Part shown: positions 31,455 to 38,611 of the stretch, piece by piece
Position numbering within the stretch: the first letter of the stretch is position 1
Layout of the letters: each line of letters starts with the position of its first letter
DNA from: a virus
Virus record (IMG/VR): IMGVR_UViG_3300023106_000001
Span: 1-64,000 of that record
Length of the DNA stretch: 64,000 nucleotides
Reading direction: 5' to 3' (one strand)
Program-made: the position numbers and the translations under genes
The notes under the pieces: model-generated
Told to the model about the DNA's origin: nothing
Databases searched by the model: none
What the model saw: only the letters and a program-made list of their open reading frames with translations

Positions 31455-31649
31455 TTAATTTCCTAATGAATCTTTCTCTAATTTATATAAAATGTCTTTG
31501 TAAGCACTTCTTTTACCCACAGTTTTATCTGAAAACCACTTAAATTCTTCATTTTCTTGGTGTTCTAACTTGGTAATTTGACTTTTAATATAGTTGATTA
31601 AGAACTTCTCTCTAGTTTGATAAGCTTCAAGTGTTGCATCTGGTTTCAT
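31455..31649 (-). CDS. Hypothetical helical protein
   Basis: 64 residues: MKPDATLEAYQTREKFLINY, then LEHQENEEFKWFSDKTVGKR. A common small phage protein type; role unknown. Confidence 0.7.
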   Translation of the reverse strand: MKPDATLEAYQTREKFLINYIKSQITKLEHQENEEFKWFSDKTVGKRSAYKDILYKLEKDSLGN

Positions 31650-31750
31650 ATCTTCACCTCTTTTTGAATAAATCTTATTTCTCCGTTTTGATAAGTCCTT
31701 TTGATTACAATAATATTAACATGGTACTCTCTATAATTTCCAAAGTCATT

Positions 31751-31894
31751 TTATTTTATTACTTTTCGTGTTGTTTCTGAGTAAATTTCGTCTTTGAAGG
31801 AGTAATCCCCATTAATATATTTTATCATAAAATAACCAACTGTGATTAATATAACTCCCAGAATTATTATCTGTATAAATGTTGTCCAATTCAT
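31751..31894 (-). CDS. 47-residue membrane protein
   Basis: MNWTTFIQIIILGVILITVG then YFMIKYINGDYSFKDEIYSE: one transmembrane helix. After its TAA the same frame stays open for 33 codons (NDFGNYREYHVNIIVIKRTY...) without an ATG, so a longer ancestral protein may have been cut. The remaining bases 31650-31750 hold nothing else. Confidence 0.55.
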   Translation of the reverse strand: MNWTTFIQIIILGVILITVGYFMIKYINGDYSFKDEIYSETTRKVIK

Positions 31895-31913
31895 AATTAT
31901 TTCTCTATTTTAG

Positions 31914-32264
31914 TTATTTTTTCGCGCAAAAAAAGTTATAAATAATCAAAGGAATGTAACAGAAAGTATACAAAATCAACCTCTCAAATGCATCTCTTCT
32001 CTGTAATTCAGCCTCTTCAAGATAAGCATCCTGACTTGTTGGTTTATGTTCAAAATTTCCTCTACAGAAACCGTTTATTTTACTTTTCACTAGAAATCTT
32101 TGACTATCTAAGCTCTTAGTAAATGGATTTGTGTCTAAATATTCGCCACTCATATAAGAAGGACTTGAATAAATAAAGAATCCAAATCTGGGGAACATAT
32201 AAGCTTGTCCTATTTCTATTGTTCTGTTTTTAAACCAATACTTTTGTTTATCTGTTAGTTTCAT
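31914..32264 (-). CDS. Hypothetical protein with C-terminal membrane helix
   Basis: 116 residues. Polar, Arg/Phe-rich body (DKQKYWFKNRTIEIGQAYMF) and a C-terminal hydrophobic segment (LILYTFCYIPLIIYNFFCAK). Tail-anchored membrane protein, unknown role. A GCGC motif copy sits at its stop. Confidence 0.65.
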   Translation of the reverse strand: MKLTDKQKYWFKNRTIEIGQAYMFPRFGFFIYSSPSYMSGEYLDTNPFTKSLDSQRFLVKSKINGFCRGNFEHKPTSQDAYLEEAELQRRDAFERLILYTFCYIPLIIYNFFCAKK

Positions 32265-32268
32265 ATAT

Positions 32269-32400
32269 TTATTCTATTTTATAAAGTTTATAATAAACCG
32301 CTTCTATTTCATCATCTGTCATATAAGCTATACTGAGTAGTTGATCCTTTGTCGTTTCAGTTGCGTCTAATATTCTTGTAACGTAGTACGATCTATCCAT
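32269..32400 (-). CDS. 43-residue protein
   Basis: MDRSYYVTRILDATETTKDQ, then MTDDEIEAVYYKLYKIE: helical, with a plausible globular pattern. Placed two and four bases from its neighbours. No family recognised. Confidence 0.6.
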   Translation of the reverse strand: MDRSYYVTRILDATETTKDQLLSIAYMTDDEIEAVYYKLYKIE

Positions 32401-32402
32401 AA

Positions 32403-32810
32403 TTATATATTTTTCTTAATAAATTCTCTTAGTTCTTTTATCGCGTTGTTTAAAAGCTTTGGGTTATCATAAACTGATACAAAACTCGCTTTAGCTAATT
32501 CCATCGGCACAATTTCGAAGTTATTCCCGAAGCACCCATCTTTTAGAAATCTACTTTTAGACTCACAAAGACAATGTTCATTTTCACTTGATGTTAAAGG
32601 TATTACAATTACGTAAGTTTCTTTAACTTTAATGACGACGCTAGGACGATATTTGACTTGACTTTTTAGTATTAAAACATCGCCTTTTTTCAGATACTCA
32701 ACTGTTAATTTACTTTCAACTGTGATATCTGTTATCATCTTTCTTACAAAACTACCTAAATAATTTGATGTAGGTACTAAGCTGTCTATTGTTTCTTGTT
32801 TAGTTGGCAT
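32403..32810 (-). CDS. MazF/PemK-like fold protein
   Basis: 135 residues. YLKKGDVLILKSQVKYRPSV then VIKVKETYVIVIPLTSSENE match the KGDV...RP.VVI......I.PLTS core of MazF/PemK proteins (residues ~40-80). A Cys-rich insertion (HCLCESKSRFLKDGCFG) follows. MazF toxins cut RNA, but small phage relatives may be inactive, and no antitoxin gene is adjacent; the activity is uncertain. Confidence 0.6.
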   Translation of the reverse strand: MPTKQETIDSLVPTSNYLGSFVRKMITDITVESKLTVEYLKKGDVLILKSQVKYRPSVVIKVKETYVIVIPLTSSENEHCLCESKSRFLKDGCFGNNFEIVPMELAKASFVSVYDNPKLLNNAIKELREFIKKNI

Positions 32811-32814
32811 AATA

Positions 32815-33099
32815 TCAGTTTTTAATTGTTACTTCTTTTATCCCTTGTTCTATTAACATGTAATCAAGAGCCTCATTTAGAGATTTAAAATCTTTGTTTT
32901 TACTCTCATTTGGCTCTGGAAATAAACACAAAAAGCGTCTCTTACCGTCAAATTCAATAAAATACTTATATTCAGATAGGTAAATCTTTTCAATGTCTTC
33001 ATTAAGTAAAATATCTGTTCCGTAGTATTCAAAACTCAACTCTTCTCGTTTATGTTTGTTGAGTTTATTAAACCAATTTAATGCTTTCTCGTTTTTCAT
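32815..33099 (-). CDS. Hypothetical protein
   Basis: 94 residues: MKNEKALNWFNKLNKHKREE and LFPEPNESKNKDFKSLNEAL followed by DYMLIEQGIKEVTIKN. Alpha/beta; no family recognised. Three bases from the HNH gene stop. Confidence 0.7.
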   Translation of the reverse strand: MKNEKALNWFNKLNKHKREELSFEYYGTDILLNEDIEKIYLSEYKYFIEFDGKRRFLCLFPEPNESKNKDFKSLNEALDYMLIEQGIKEVTIKN

Positions 33100-33102
33100 G
33101 AT

Positions 33103-33867
33103 TTAATCTGTTATTTTTATTCTATATTTCATCATTTTATCGTAAACCTCAACTGTTATTTTATTTTTCCATTTGTTTGCTACTTCTTTAATATATAACT
33201 CCTTATGAAATTTATAACATTGAAATGCTTCCTTAGGTGTTTCAAATGTGCCTAAATAAGTATGAATACCATTCTTAAATATTTTGGCTACAAATCTATT
33301 TTTTGACCGAGTTACCCCTAAAGGATATTTACCTCTTTTACTTTTAGTATCCGTAAATAGTAAATTTATCTCACAAGGTACAAATGAACATGTTTCAGGG
33401 CTGTATTCTTTGTTTCCTTTTACAAGAATGTCTTTATCTAAATTCCAGCTACTGTCCATATGATTTTTGAAATTTTCTTCGTACCAATCACCGAAATTTT
33501 GAAAACAATGCCATTCTTCTTTAACATAACAATTTACATAAGTTGGGTTTTTAGAGTTTTTATCATAACATCTTCCAAGCATACCATGCCATTTCACATA
33601 AATATTAGTCTTTATGTTATTTTTAGAAGGTTTATGCCTTCCAACTCCTATATAACCAACCTCATAAATAACAGGAGTATAAGGATTTTTTATCTCTCCA
33701 ACTTTAATACTCCCATATTTGATATTTCTTAATATTTCTCCCCTTTCAATAAATCTAATGGTGCAATCATTAACCCCTTTATACTCTATTATTTCAAATT
33801 CTTCCCCTGAATTAGTGAAATGTTTTTCTCCTAATCTCTCTGATTTTAATACCCCTTTTTTAGCCAT
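33103..33867 (-). CDS. HNH endonuclease with AP2-like DNA-binding domain
   Basis: 254 residues from the ATG at 33865-33867 (MAKKGVLKSERLGEKHFTNS); the longer frame runs into the structured leader. The first ~70 residues form a small beta domain repeated in phage endonucleases. The nuclease part is NIYVKWHGMLGRCYDKNS, CYVKEEWHCFQNFGDWYEEN, WNLDKDILVKGNKEYSPETC. The C-terminus (GVTRSKNRFVAKIFKNGIHT, YLGTFETPKEAF) is a recognisable AP2-type DNA-binding domain. Probably a homing endonuclease. Confidence 0.8.
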   Translation of the reverse strand: MAKKGVLKSERLGEKHFTNSGEEFEIIEYKGVNDCTIRFIERGEILRNIKYGSIKVGEIKNPYTPVIYEVGYIGVGRHKPSKNNIKTNIYVKWHGMLGRCYDKNSKNPTYVNCYVKEEWHCFQNFGDWYEENFKNHMDSSWNLDKDILVKGNKEYSPETCSFVPCEINLLFTDTKSKRGKYPLGVTRSKNRFVAKIFKNGIHTYLGTFETPKEAFQCYKFHKELYIKEVANKWKNKITVEVYDKMMKYRIKITD

Positions 33868-33869
33868 AA

Positions 33870-33990
33870 TTTTTAAAATAAAAACGCCCAAAGATACTTT
33901 AAATAACGGCTTCGACCTCGTTACTCTCCATATCAATGGGGCTTTCTATTAGTTTTTTAAATCCCTATAAAGTCGAAGCAGGAATAATAG
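33870..33990 (-). ncRNA. Structured leader before the HNH-AP2 gene
   Basis: Follows the promoter at 33993-34025. GCTTCGAC (rc of 33972-33979) pairs perfectly with GTCGAAGC (rc of 33909-33916) around a ~55-base insert that includes CCCCAT/ATGG. The 3' side GGGCG and then TTTTTATTTT (33874-33889) resembles a terminator end. So it could be a small RNA of its own or a leader controlling the nuclease gene. Confidence 0.5.
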
Positions 33991-33992
33991 GC

Positions 33993-34025
33993 GTAAATAT
34001 ATAACATATAATTTAATTATGCAAA
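33993..34025 (-). promoter_or_regulatory. Bacteroidota-type promoter
   Basis: Minus strand TTTG (34022-34025), 20-base spacer, TATATTTAC (33993-34001). Upstream of the structured leader and HNH-AP2 gene. Confidence 0.7.
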
Positions 34026-34041
34026 TTAATTACTTTGAGTT

Positions 34042-34242
34042 TCAGAGTCTAACGCGCAACGTGCCTACTATTCCTTCTCCTTTAAGGCAGTAAAACGTTA
34101 GCAATCCTTTATATACTTTTGTATATGTTACATTCAGTTTGGCTAATTTTGGTTTAAGTTCGTTACTTCCTGCAAATAACATAACTGTTTTTGTTGCTAT
34201 GATTGCAGGCGAATCTTCTGTTTCAAACACTATATCTTCCAT
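34042..34242 (-). CDS. Hypothetical protein
   Basis: 66 residues, alpha/beta (SPAIIATKTVMLFAGSNELK; YTKVYKGLLTFYCLKGEGIV), ending TLRVRL. No family recognised. Last gene before the promoter at 33993. Confidence 0.7.
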   Translation of the reverse strand: MEDIVFETEDSPAIIATKTVMLFAGSNELKPKLAKLNVTYTKVYKGLLTFYCLKGEGIVGTLRVRL

Positions 34243-34247
34243 TTTTA

Positions 34248-34487
34248 TTAAGATTTAATTTTGATTATTTCTATAATATCATGATCGGTCTCTAACCTTT
34301 TATTTTCGTTTCTCATTACAAAGCCGTCATTAGTTCTTGTACCTTTACCTAAAGATTTATCTAGGTATTGCACTTCGTGGTCATAATAATCTACTTCGGG
34401 ATTTAGTTTTTTAACGTATTTTAATTTTAAGCCGTGTTTAGATATTAAAATATCTCCTTCTTCGCAAATATTTAAGTCTATATTCAT
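34248..34487 (-). CDS. Conserved phage protein, paralogue of 29345-29635
   Basis: 79 residues: CEEGDILISKHGLKLKYVKK, YYDHEVQYLD, GTRTNDGFVMRN, DHDIIEIIKIKS. Same block order as the gene at 29345-29635, indicating duplication within the phage. Role unknown. Confidence 0.75.
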   Translation of the reverse strand: MNIDLNICEEGDILISKHGLKLKYVKKLNPEVDYYDHEVQYLDKSLGKGTRTNDGFVMRNENKRLETDHDIIEIIKIKS

Positions 34488-34488
34488 C

Positions 34489-34644
34489 TTAATTCAAATT
34501 TAAAGGGTTAAACAAATTGATTCCATAGACTTTACATAAATCAATTAAAAGTCTTCTTTTAGTGAATGCAAATAAACATATTCCGTCTATTGGTTGGCAT
34601 TCGTAGTATGTTATACTGTTGGTTTTTGTTTTATAAATCCTCAT
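34489..34644 (-). CDS. 51-residue protein
   Basis: MRIYKTKTNSITYYECQPID then GICLFAFTKRRLLIDLCKVY: strands followed by a helix. Two bases from the next start and overlapping the previous gene by 14, in the style of the operon. No family recognised. Confidence 0.65.
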   Translation of the reverse strand: MRIYKTKTNSITYYECQPIDGICLFAFTKRRLLIDLCKVYGINLFNPLNLN

Positions 34645-34825
34645 TATTTCTAATTTTATCCTCTATTGCCGTTATTAAGTGTTCATTTCCTATAGCTTCT
34701 CTGAATTCAGGTGTAACTAAATGTTTAACGTGCCAGAATGTGTCTTCAATTAATATATTTATTCTATAATGCATTTCTAGTAAATCATCTAAGTTACTGT
34801 CAGTTATATTTTCAAATGGTCTCAT
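34631..34825 (-). CDS. Hypothetical helical protein
   Basis: 64 residues: DSNLDDLLEMHYRINILIED, TFWHVKHLVTPEFREAIGNE. Looks like a four-helix or coiled-coil fragment. Overlaps both neighbours by 14 bases. Confidence 0.7.
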   Translation of the reverse strand: MRPFENITDSNLDDLLEMHYRINILIEDTFWHVKHLVTPEFREAIGNEHLITAIEDKIRNNEDL

Positions 34826-34985
34826 CTTTTATAATTGTTTGTTTTACATCTTCTAGTAATATTTGTAAATCTATAAAATAGCTTCTATCTAAATATATTC
34901 CTACGAACTCCCTGCTATTTTCCAAAGTTTCTAATTCTTTTAGAATTTTATCTAAAGACTTAATAAGTTTTTTATTTTGTTCCAT
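34812..34985 (-). CDS. 57-residue helical protein
   Basis: MEQNKKLIKSLDKILKELET, then LENSREFVGIYLDRSYFIDL: two amphipathic helices. Two bases from the upstream stop. No family recognised. Confidence 0.65.
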   Translation of the reverse strand: MEQNKKLIKSLDKILKELETLENSREFVGIYLDRSYFIDLQILLEDVKQTIIKDETI

Positions 34986-34987
34986 TT

Positions 34988-35194
34988 TTATTTGTTTTTG
35001 CCGAAAATTCGTAGAAAGATGTGGGCAGCTTCTACTTGATCTACATTATATCCTGTTCCGATTCTTTCTATAGCTTCGTAATGGCTTTTTATGTGGTGTT
35101 CTATACCTTCTATTACTTCTTTCTTTTTTGTCGCGGAAAAAGCCTTAAAATCAGGAATCGATCTTAATAAATATTGTTTAGTTTGTGGTGTCAT
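34988..35194 (-). CDS. Hypothetical protein
   Basis: 68 residues: MTPQTKQYLLRSIPDFKAFS and a final AAHIFLRIFGKNK. It spans two motif cores (34998, 35131). It overlaps the UVR-motif gene end by four bases. Confidence 0.7.
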   Translation of the reverse strand: MTPQTKQYLLRSIPDFKAFSATKKKEVIEGIEHHIKSHYEAIERIGTGYNVDQVEAAHIFLRIFGKNK

Positions 35195-35559
35195 AATTCA
35201 TCTATTTGTTTTCTTATTTTCTCTGCTTCTTCATAATTTTCTTCTACTAATGCTTTATCGAGACAAGCTTTAAGATACCTTACATTTACTATTTCTTTTG
35301 AAAATAATTCTTTTGGATCTTGCCAATAGTCCCACCCTTCTGATCAAATATCATAATGAAGGTTCATTTCCTTACTATCTAATATCTTAGTCATTACTGA
35401 TTTATCATCTCTTTCCAGATAAATATTACCGTTTGCTACGCCTATAAAGGTTAGTTTTTCACCTAAATAGCTTCTGTCTCTTGTTGCTGTGCGATAAGGT
35501 TTTGCAGGTTCTAATCTTACTATTTCATCCCCTGTTTTAAATTGGTCTATTGTTTTCAT
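35191..35559 (-). pseudogene. SH3-like plus UVR-motif protein split by an in-frame TGA
   Basis: The frame from ATG 35557-35559 encodes a 71-residue beta domain (TGDEIVRLEPAKPYRTATRD; EKLTFIGVANGNIYLERDD) ending MNLHYDI at a TGA (35344-35346). The same frame continues without ATG: SEGWDYWQDPKELFSKEIVN, then CLDKALVEENYEEAEKIRKQ, a clear UVR (UvrB/UvrC-type) helix pair, to a stop at 35191. Related phage proteins, as I recall them, have Trp where TGA stands. So this is either a nonsense mutation, a sequence error or readthrough. If translation stops, only the first 71 residues are made. Confidence 0.7.
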
Positions 35560-35776
35560 CTTTCTTTTCTATTATTTCTTTTAATTCAAATATTTTGTTT
35601 TCTAAGTTTGTTTGATTTACTTGTAATTTTGTATATATCATTCCAAATAAAGTAGTAATTATAAGATGTTTATTAAAACTTAAATTCAAAGGTAGTATCA
35701 TTAAAAAAATAAATCCGAAATTACCCATAAGTAGAAGTAAATTCCAAAATGTCTCAAAAGTGAATATTTTTCTCAT
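35537..35776 (-). CDS. Membrane protein with coiled-coil tail
   Basis: 79 residues. Two hydrophobic segments (TFWNLLLLMGNFGFIFLMIL; HLIITTLFGMIYTKL) then a cytosolic coiled coil (NQTNLENKIFELKEIIEKKD). Holin- or anchor-like form; no lysis gene adjacent. Confidence 0.65.
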   Translation of the reverse strand: MRKIFTFETFWNLLLLMGNFGFIFLMILPLNLSFNKHLIITTLFGMIYTKLQVNQTNLENKIFELKEIIEKKDENNRPI

Positions 35777-35919
35777 TACATTTGTTTTTCTGTTGTTATT
35801 ACTATTGAATTAAAGTTTTCAGGACACAAAACTGTTCCTTTGTATTTAATTGTTTTCCCGCCGTTTTTCTTCTCTTGTTGCAGATACTCTATTAAGGTAT
35901 CGATGTCTATTTCTTTCAT
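35776..35919 (-). CDS. 47-residue protein
   Basis: MKEIDIDTLIEYLQQEKKNG, GKTIKYKGTVLCPENFNSIV. A helix followed by strands; the NGGKT stretch is coded by a CCCGCCG motif core. Overlaps the next start by one base (TAATG). Confidence 0.6.
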   Translation of the reverse strand: MKEIDIDTLIEYLQQEKKNGGKTIKYKGTVLCPENFNSIVITTEKQM

Positions 35920-35924
35920 AATTT

Positions 35925-36233
35925 TTAAATTAAGTTGTATTCTTTAGCTTTAGATTCTTTTATCTCAAATACTTCGCTATCTTTTATTTCAAAACCGTTA
36001 TTAATAGCATAATAATCAACACCTGTTAATTCGCATATATCTGACCACTCTAATTTTCGGCGTAAAAAAGAATAAGTAAAAGATACAGTTTCTTCTTTTA
36101 AATTCTCAAAATCTCCTCTTAAAAACTCCTCTAATACATTACTACCTTGAAAATTATCTCTTGTATACGGTCTATACGAATCATCAATCAATTCTACTAA
36201 CTTTCTTAAATCATTCTCTGTATATGTTTTCAT
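35925..36233 (-). CDS. Hypothetical acidic protein
   Basis: 102 residues, helical N-terminus (MKTYTENDLRKLVELIDDSY), then SFTYSFLRRKLEWSDICELT. The end EVFEIKESKAKEYNLI recurs in small phage proteins. Role unknown. Confidence 0.7.
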   Translation of the reverse strand: MKTYTENDLRKLVELIDDSYRPYTRDNFQGSNVLEEFLRGDFENLKEETVSFTYSFLRRKLEWSDICELTGVDYYAINNGFEIKDSEVFEIKESKAKEYNLI

Positions 36234-36415
36234 ACTTGTGGTTCGTTAAAGATTAAAACTTCAACCTCTTCTTTTGAGTAGTGTTCCTGATTTGAATTAA
36301 TTACTCTTAATTCTATCTCATCTTGTCTATGTTTTTCGCCCGAAATAAAAGCAAAATAACAAAGAGAGCCTATTGCGATAAATACTGCTGTAAATAATAT
36401 AATATTTTGTTTCAT
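36230..36415 (-). CDS. Single-span membrane protein
   Basis: 61 residues. MKQNIILFTAVFIAIGSLCY then FAFISGEKHRQDEIELRVIN: an N-terminal transmembrane helix and a polar, acidic tail with KEEVEVLIFNEPQV. Four-base overlap downstream. Confidence 0.65.
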   Translation of the reverse strand: MKQNIILFTAVFIAIGSLCYFAFISGEKHRQDEIELRVINSNQEHYSKEEVEVLIFNEPQV

Positions 36416-36419
36416 GATG

Positions 36420-36671
36420 TTAACTATTATAAGTTTCTAATTCTATTTTCGTGCAGGTTTTAAACCCGTAATAATCTAAGAAAGCATTAATATGCGTTGC
36501 TGTAGTTGGACTATAGTAACCATTTACAGTCATTTTCTTGTTGTTTGTGTCGTACTCGGCTACAATTGTTTCATAACTTTTTAATTGTGCAATTCCGTTC
36601 TCTTCTATTACTTGACATTTACCGTAGAATGATTTACGGTTGTTTACTGGATTCAATGTAAATATTTTCAT
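36420..36671 (-). CDS. Hypothetical beta-rich protein
   Basis: 83 residues: SFYGKCQVIEENGIAQLKSY, TIVAEYDTNNKKMTVNGYYS, then HINAFLDYYGFKTCTKIELE. This form is common in Bacteroidota phages, function unassigned. Confidence 0.7.
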   Translation of the reverse strand: MKIFTLNPVNNRKSFYGKCQVIEENGIAQLKSYETIVAEYDTNNKKMTVNGYYSPTTATHINAFLDYYGFKTCTKIELETYNS

Positions 36672-36676
36672 TTTGT

Positions 36677-37039
36677 TTAGTTTTCAAAAATGTTATTGTA
36701 TAAATCGTAGCAATATTCTTCAAAAGATAGCCAACACATAAAAGTATAATGAGGTACACCATGTCTATTTTTAATAGGTTCGCCGTAATTCTCCTCTAAA
36801 TCTGTTTTTAACTGTTCCATTTCGTCCAAATGTTCTATGTAAAAATCTTTACAGTCTTTATTATAAACAAAATCTCCAATCATTCCACTAATACAACCGC
36901 CTTGTTGTAAGTCTTCACAGAACGATTTTAATTGTTCTTTCTTTTTGCCATCATAACCGTCTATATTATTTAAGATGATTGAATTAAATTGTTCGGCAAT
37001 GTCTAAATTTGAATATGTGCTTTTTTGTAGCAGTTTCAT
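36677..37039 (-). CDS. Hypothetical protein
   Basis: 120 residues, helical and acidic with Cys residues (SFCEDLQQGGCISGMIGDFV; HYTFMCWLSFEEYCYDLYNN). No family recognised. Preceded by a TATATTTAC box at 37060-37068. Confidence 0.7.
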   Translation of the reverse strand: MKLLQKSTYSNLDIAEQFNSIILNNIDGYDGKKKEQLKSFCEDLQQGGCISGMIGDFVYNKDCKDFYIEHLDEMEQLKTDLEENYGEPIKNRHGVPHYTFMCWLSFEEYCYDLYNNIFEN

Positions 37040-37059
37040 AATGTTTTAGTTTTAAGTGT

Positions 37060-37068
37060 GTAAATATA
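37060..37068 (-). promoter_or_regulatory. Probable -7 box
   Basis: TATATTTAC on the minus strand, 21 bases before the start at 37039. The -33 region falls within a dispersed motif (37076-37100) and no clear TTG is seen, so support is partial. Confidence 0.45.
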
Positions 37069-37075
37069 ATAAATT

Positions 37076-37100
37076 TTCGGCGAAAAAGAATAAAAAACAG
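37076..37100 (-). repeat. Dispersed motif between genes
   Basis: Minus strand: CTGTT, 13 T-rich bases, CGCCG. It lies between the stop at 37108 and the -7 box at 37060-37068. Confidence 0.55.
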
Positions 37101-37107
37101 AAATAAA

Positions 37108-37308
37108 TTAAAAATCAATTTCATTATTAATCAAACTCTCTTCTATTAATTCTATTCTCTTTAAAAGAAGAAACAATTTGATATCAGACCATTTTCTAAA
37201 ATCTTCTGTTGCGTTCAACATATTTAAGTCTTTGCCTAAAATATATTCTTCTTTTGCTTTGTTTAACTCAGTTATTAAAGCTTCTCTGTGTTGTGGTTCT
37301 AGTGTCAT
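37108..37308 (-). CDS. Hypothetical helical protein
   Basis: 66 residues: MTLEPQHREALITELNKAKE, EDFRKWSDIKLFLLLKRIEL. The AAAGCGTAGCGT leader just before its ATG also precedes the 46-residue gene at 27990-28130. Confidence 0.7.
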   Translation of the reverse strand: MTLEPQHREALITELNKAKEEYILGKDLNMLNATEDFRKWSDIKLFLLLKRIELIEESLINNEIDF

Positions 37309-37318
37309 ACGCTACGCT

Positions 37319-37606
37319 TTAGATCATTATTCTTATTGCAAATTTTAAATCGTTCTCTTTCAGTTCTAAAAGTCTGGCTAATTTTTTAGCTGTTTCTTCT
37401 ATCTCGAAATCTAAATCTCTTTTTTCAAACTCTTCTCCGCTGTCTTGTAGTAAATGAAATTCGCACAAATCCTCGTGTGTTTCTTCATAGTTAGCGTGTA
37501 CAAATTGCTCTACAAATTTTGTAAACGGTTGTTTAAACTCTTGTAGTCTTTGCAGGTCGTTGTTTTCTGTTCTTATTTTATTGAAATGTTTCATTATTCT
37601 TTTCAT
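37319..37606 (-). CDS. Hypothetical protein
   Basis: 95 residues, helical and charged (LQRLQEFKQPFTKFVEQFVH; EIEETAKKLARLLELKENDL). Possibly coiled coil. No family recognised. Confidence 0.7.
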   Translation of the reverse strand: MKRIMKHFNKIRTENNDLQRLQEFKQPFTKFVEQFVHANYEETHEDLCEFHLLQDSGEEFEKRDLDFEIEETAKKLARLLELKENDLKFAIRIMI

Positions 37607-37638
37607 AACTTTTAATTTTTATTTTCGCGCAAAAAAGA

Positions 37639-37863
37639 TTAAAAAACAATAATTGTAAGTGAATCACTAAAATAAACCCTATCAAATAATAAAAAGGCTA
37701 AGTCATTTTCATTCATATATAATTTGTTATTGTGGTCATAAGAAGTATAACCTTTACTTATATGAGCAGTTATATCCTCATATAGATTTGGTTCGTAAAA
37801 TGCAGTTGTATCTCTTTTAATTAATTCTAAGATACAGGATTTAGGTATTCTAATTGTTTCCAT
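37639..37863 (-). CDS. Hypothetical protein
   Basis: 74 residues: METIRIPKSCILELIKRDTT, YTSYDHNNKLYMNENDLAFL. Starts with an HTH-like helix; no convincing domain. A motif copy (37622-37650) covers its 3' end. Confidence 0.7.
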   Translation of the reverse strand: METIRIPKSCILELIKRDTTAFYEPNLYEDITAHISKGYTSYDHNNKLYMNENDLAFLLFDRVYFSDSLTIIVF

Positions 37864-37872
37864 TTTTTAAGT

Positions 37873-38151
37873 TTATTTAATTGGTGGATTTGAATTATAT
37901 AATTTCCAATGCGTTATATCATTCATTTCATAATACTTTAAAAATTGATCTGTTACAATCTCTATTTCTTCTATTGTTTTTTCAGTTAAATCCCTGAATG
38001 ATATAATCTTCTGCCCTATTAAGGGTAACTGTTTAGCCATTTTTATCCATCCATTACAGTCAGTTACTTCACTACATTCTAAGCAAACAAGGTATGTGTA
38101 ACCCGCTAAAACTGATAGTTTCTTATTACATATTTTACAAATAGGTTCCAT
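37873..38151 (-). CDS. Zinc-ribbon protein
   Basis: 92 residues. MEPICKICNKKLSVLAGYTY then LVCLECSEVTDCNGWI: two CxxC knuckles forming a zinc ribbon. The rest contains a region resembling DUF551-type small phage proteins (W..M...LP..GQ.I). Possibly nucleic-acid binding. Confidence 0.7.
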   Translation of the reverse strand: MEPICKICNKKLSVLAGYTYLVCLECSEVTDCNGWIKMAKQLPLIGQKIISFRDLTEKTIEEIEIVTDQFLKYYEMNDITHWKLYNSNPPIK

Positions 38152-38183
38152 TTTTGTGTGATTTTATATATTAAATCGGTTTA

Positions 38184-38201
38184 TTTCCGATTATCTGTTG
38201 A
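38184..38201 (-). terminator. Possible weak terminator hairpin
   Basis: Minus strand AATCGG, six-base loop, CCGATT, then TTAATATATAAAATC. The U-tract is poor, so termination is uncertain. Confidence 0.3.
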
Positions 38202-38222
38202 TAATTTCGCGGAAAAAAGAAA

Positions 38223-38384
38223 TTAAAACAAGCTTTTAAAGACAGTTATTACCTCTCTCAAAGAAAAATGATTACCAATACAATCAAAACCATTCTCTAA
38301 TATAATATATCTGTTAGTATTTAAGTCGTGCAGATAGTAATTTACAATCTCGTAATCGCCTATCTTTTTATTTATTGGTTTCAT
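38223..38384 (-). CDS. 53-residue protein
   Basis: MKPINKKIGDYEIVNYYLHD, NRYIILENGFDCIGNHFSLR. Compact beta-alpha pattern, no family recognised. Its 3' end runs into a CGCGG motif copy. Confidence 0.65.
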   Translation of the reverse strand: MKPINKKIGDYEIVNYYLHDLNTNRYIILENGFDCIGNHFSLREVITVFKSLF

Positions 38385-38395
38385 AATCTAAATTA

Positions 38396-38599
38396 TTAAG
38401 ATTGTACAAATCTACCTTGATCTATAAAAATGACAAAAGTTTCTTCGTGATCGGATGTTTTTACATTTAAACCCTTATCTATAACAGTACTTATTATTTC
38501 CAAAATTTTCTCTTTACTGTATTCAAAAGTTTGACTGTGTTTATACGGCAGTACATTACTAAAATCTTTTTTCCAGTATCTAATATCAATTGTTTTCAT
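38396..38599 (-). CDS. Hypothetical protein
   Basis: 67 residues: MKTIDIRYWKKDFSNVLPYK, EKILEIISTVIDKGLNVKTS. Alpha/beta; no family recognised. Confidence 0.7.
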   Translation of the reverse strand: MKTIDIRYWKKDFSNVLPYKHSQTFEYSKEKILEIISTVIDKGLNVKTSDHEETFVIFIDQGRFVQS

Positions 38600-38611
38600 A
38601 AGTATTAATGT

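Noticed and set aside
35191-35559. Genome-wide TGA or TAA reassignment
   Set aside because: Dozens of genes end at TGA or TAA with ATGA/TAATG overlaps to the next start, so these codons stop translation.
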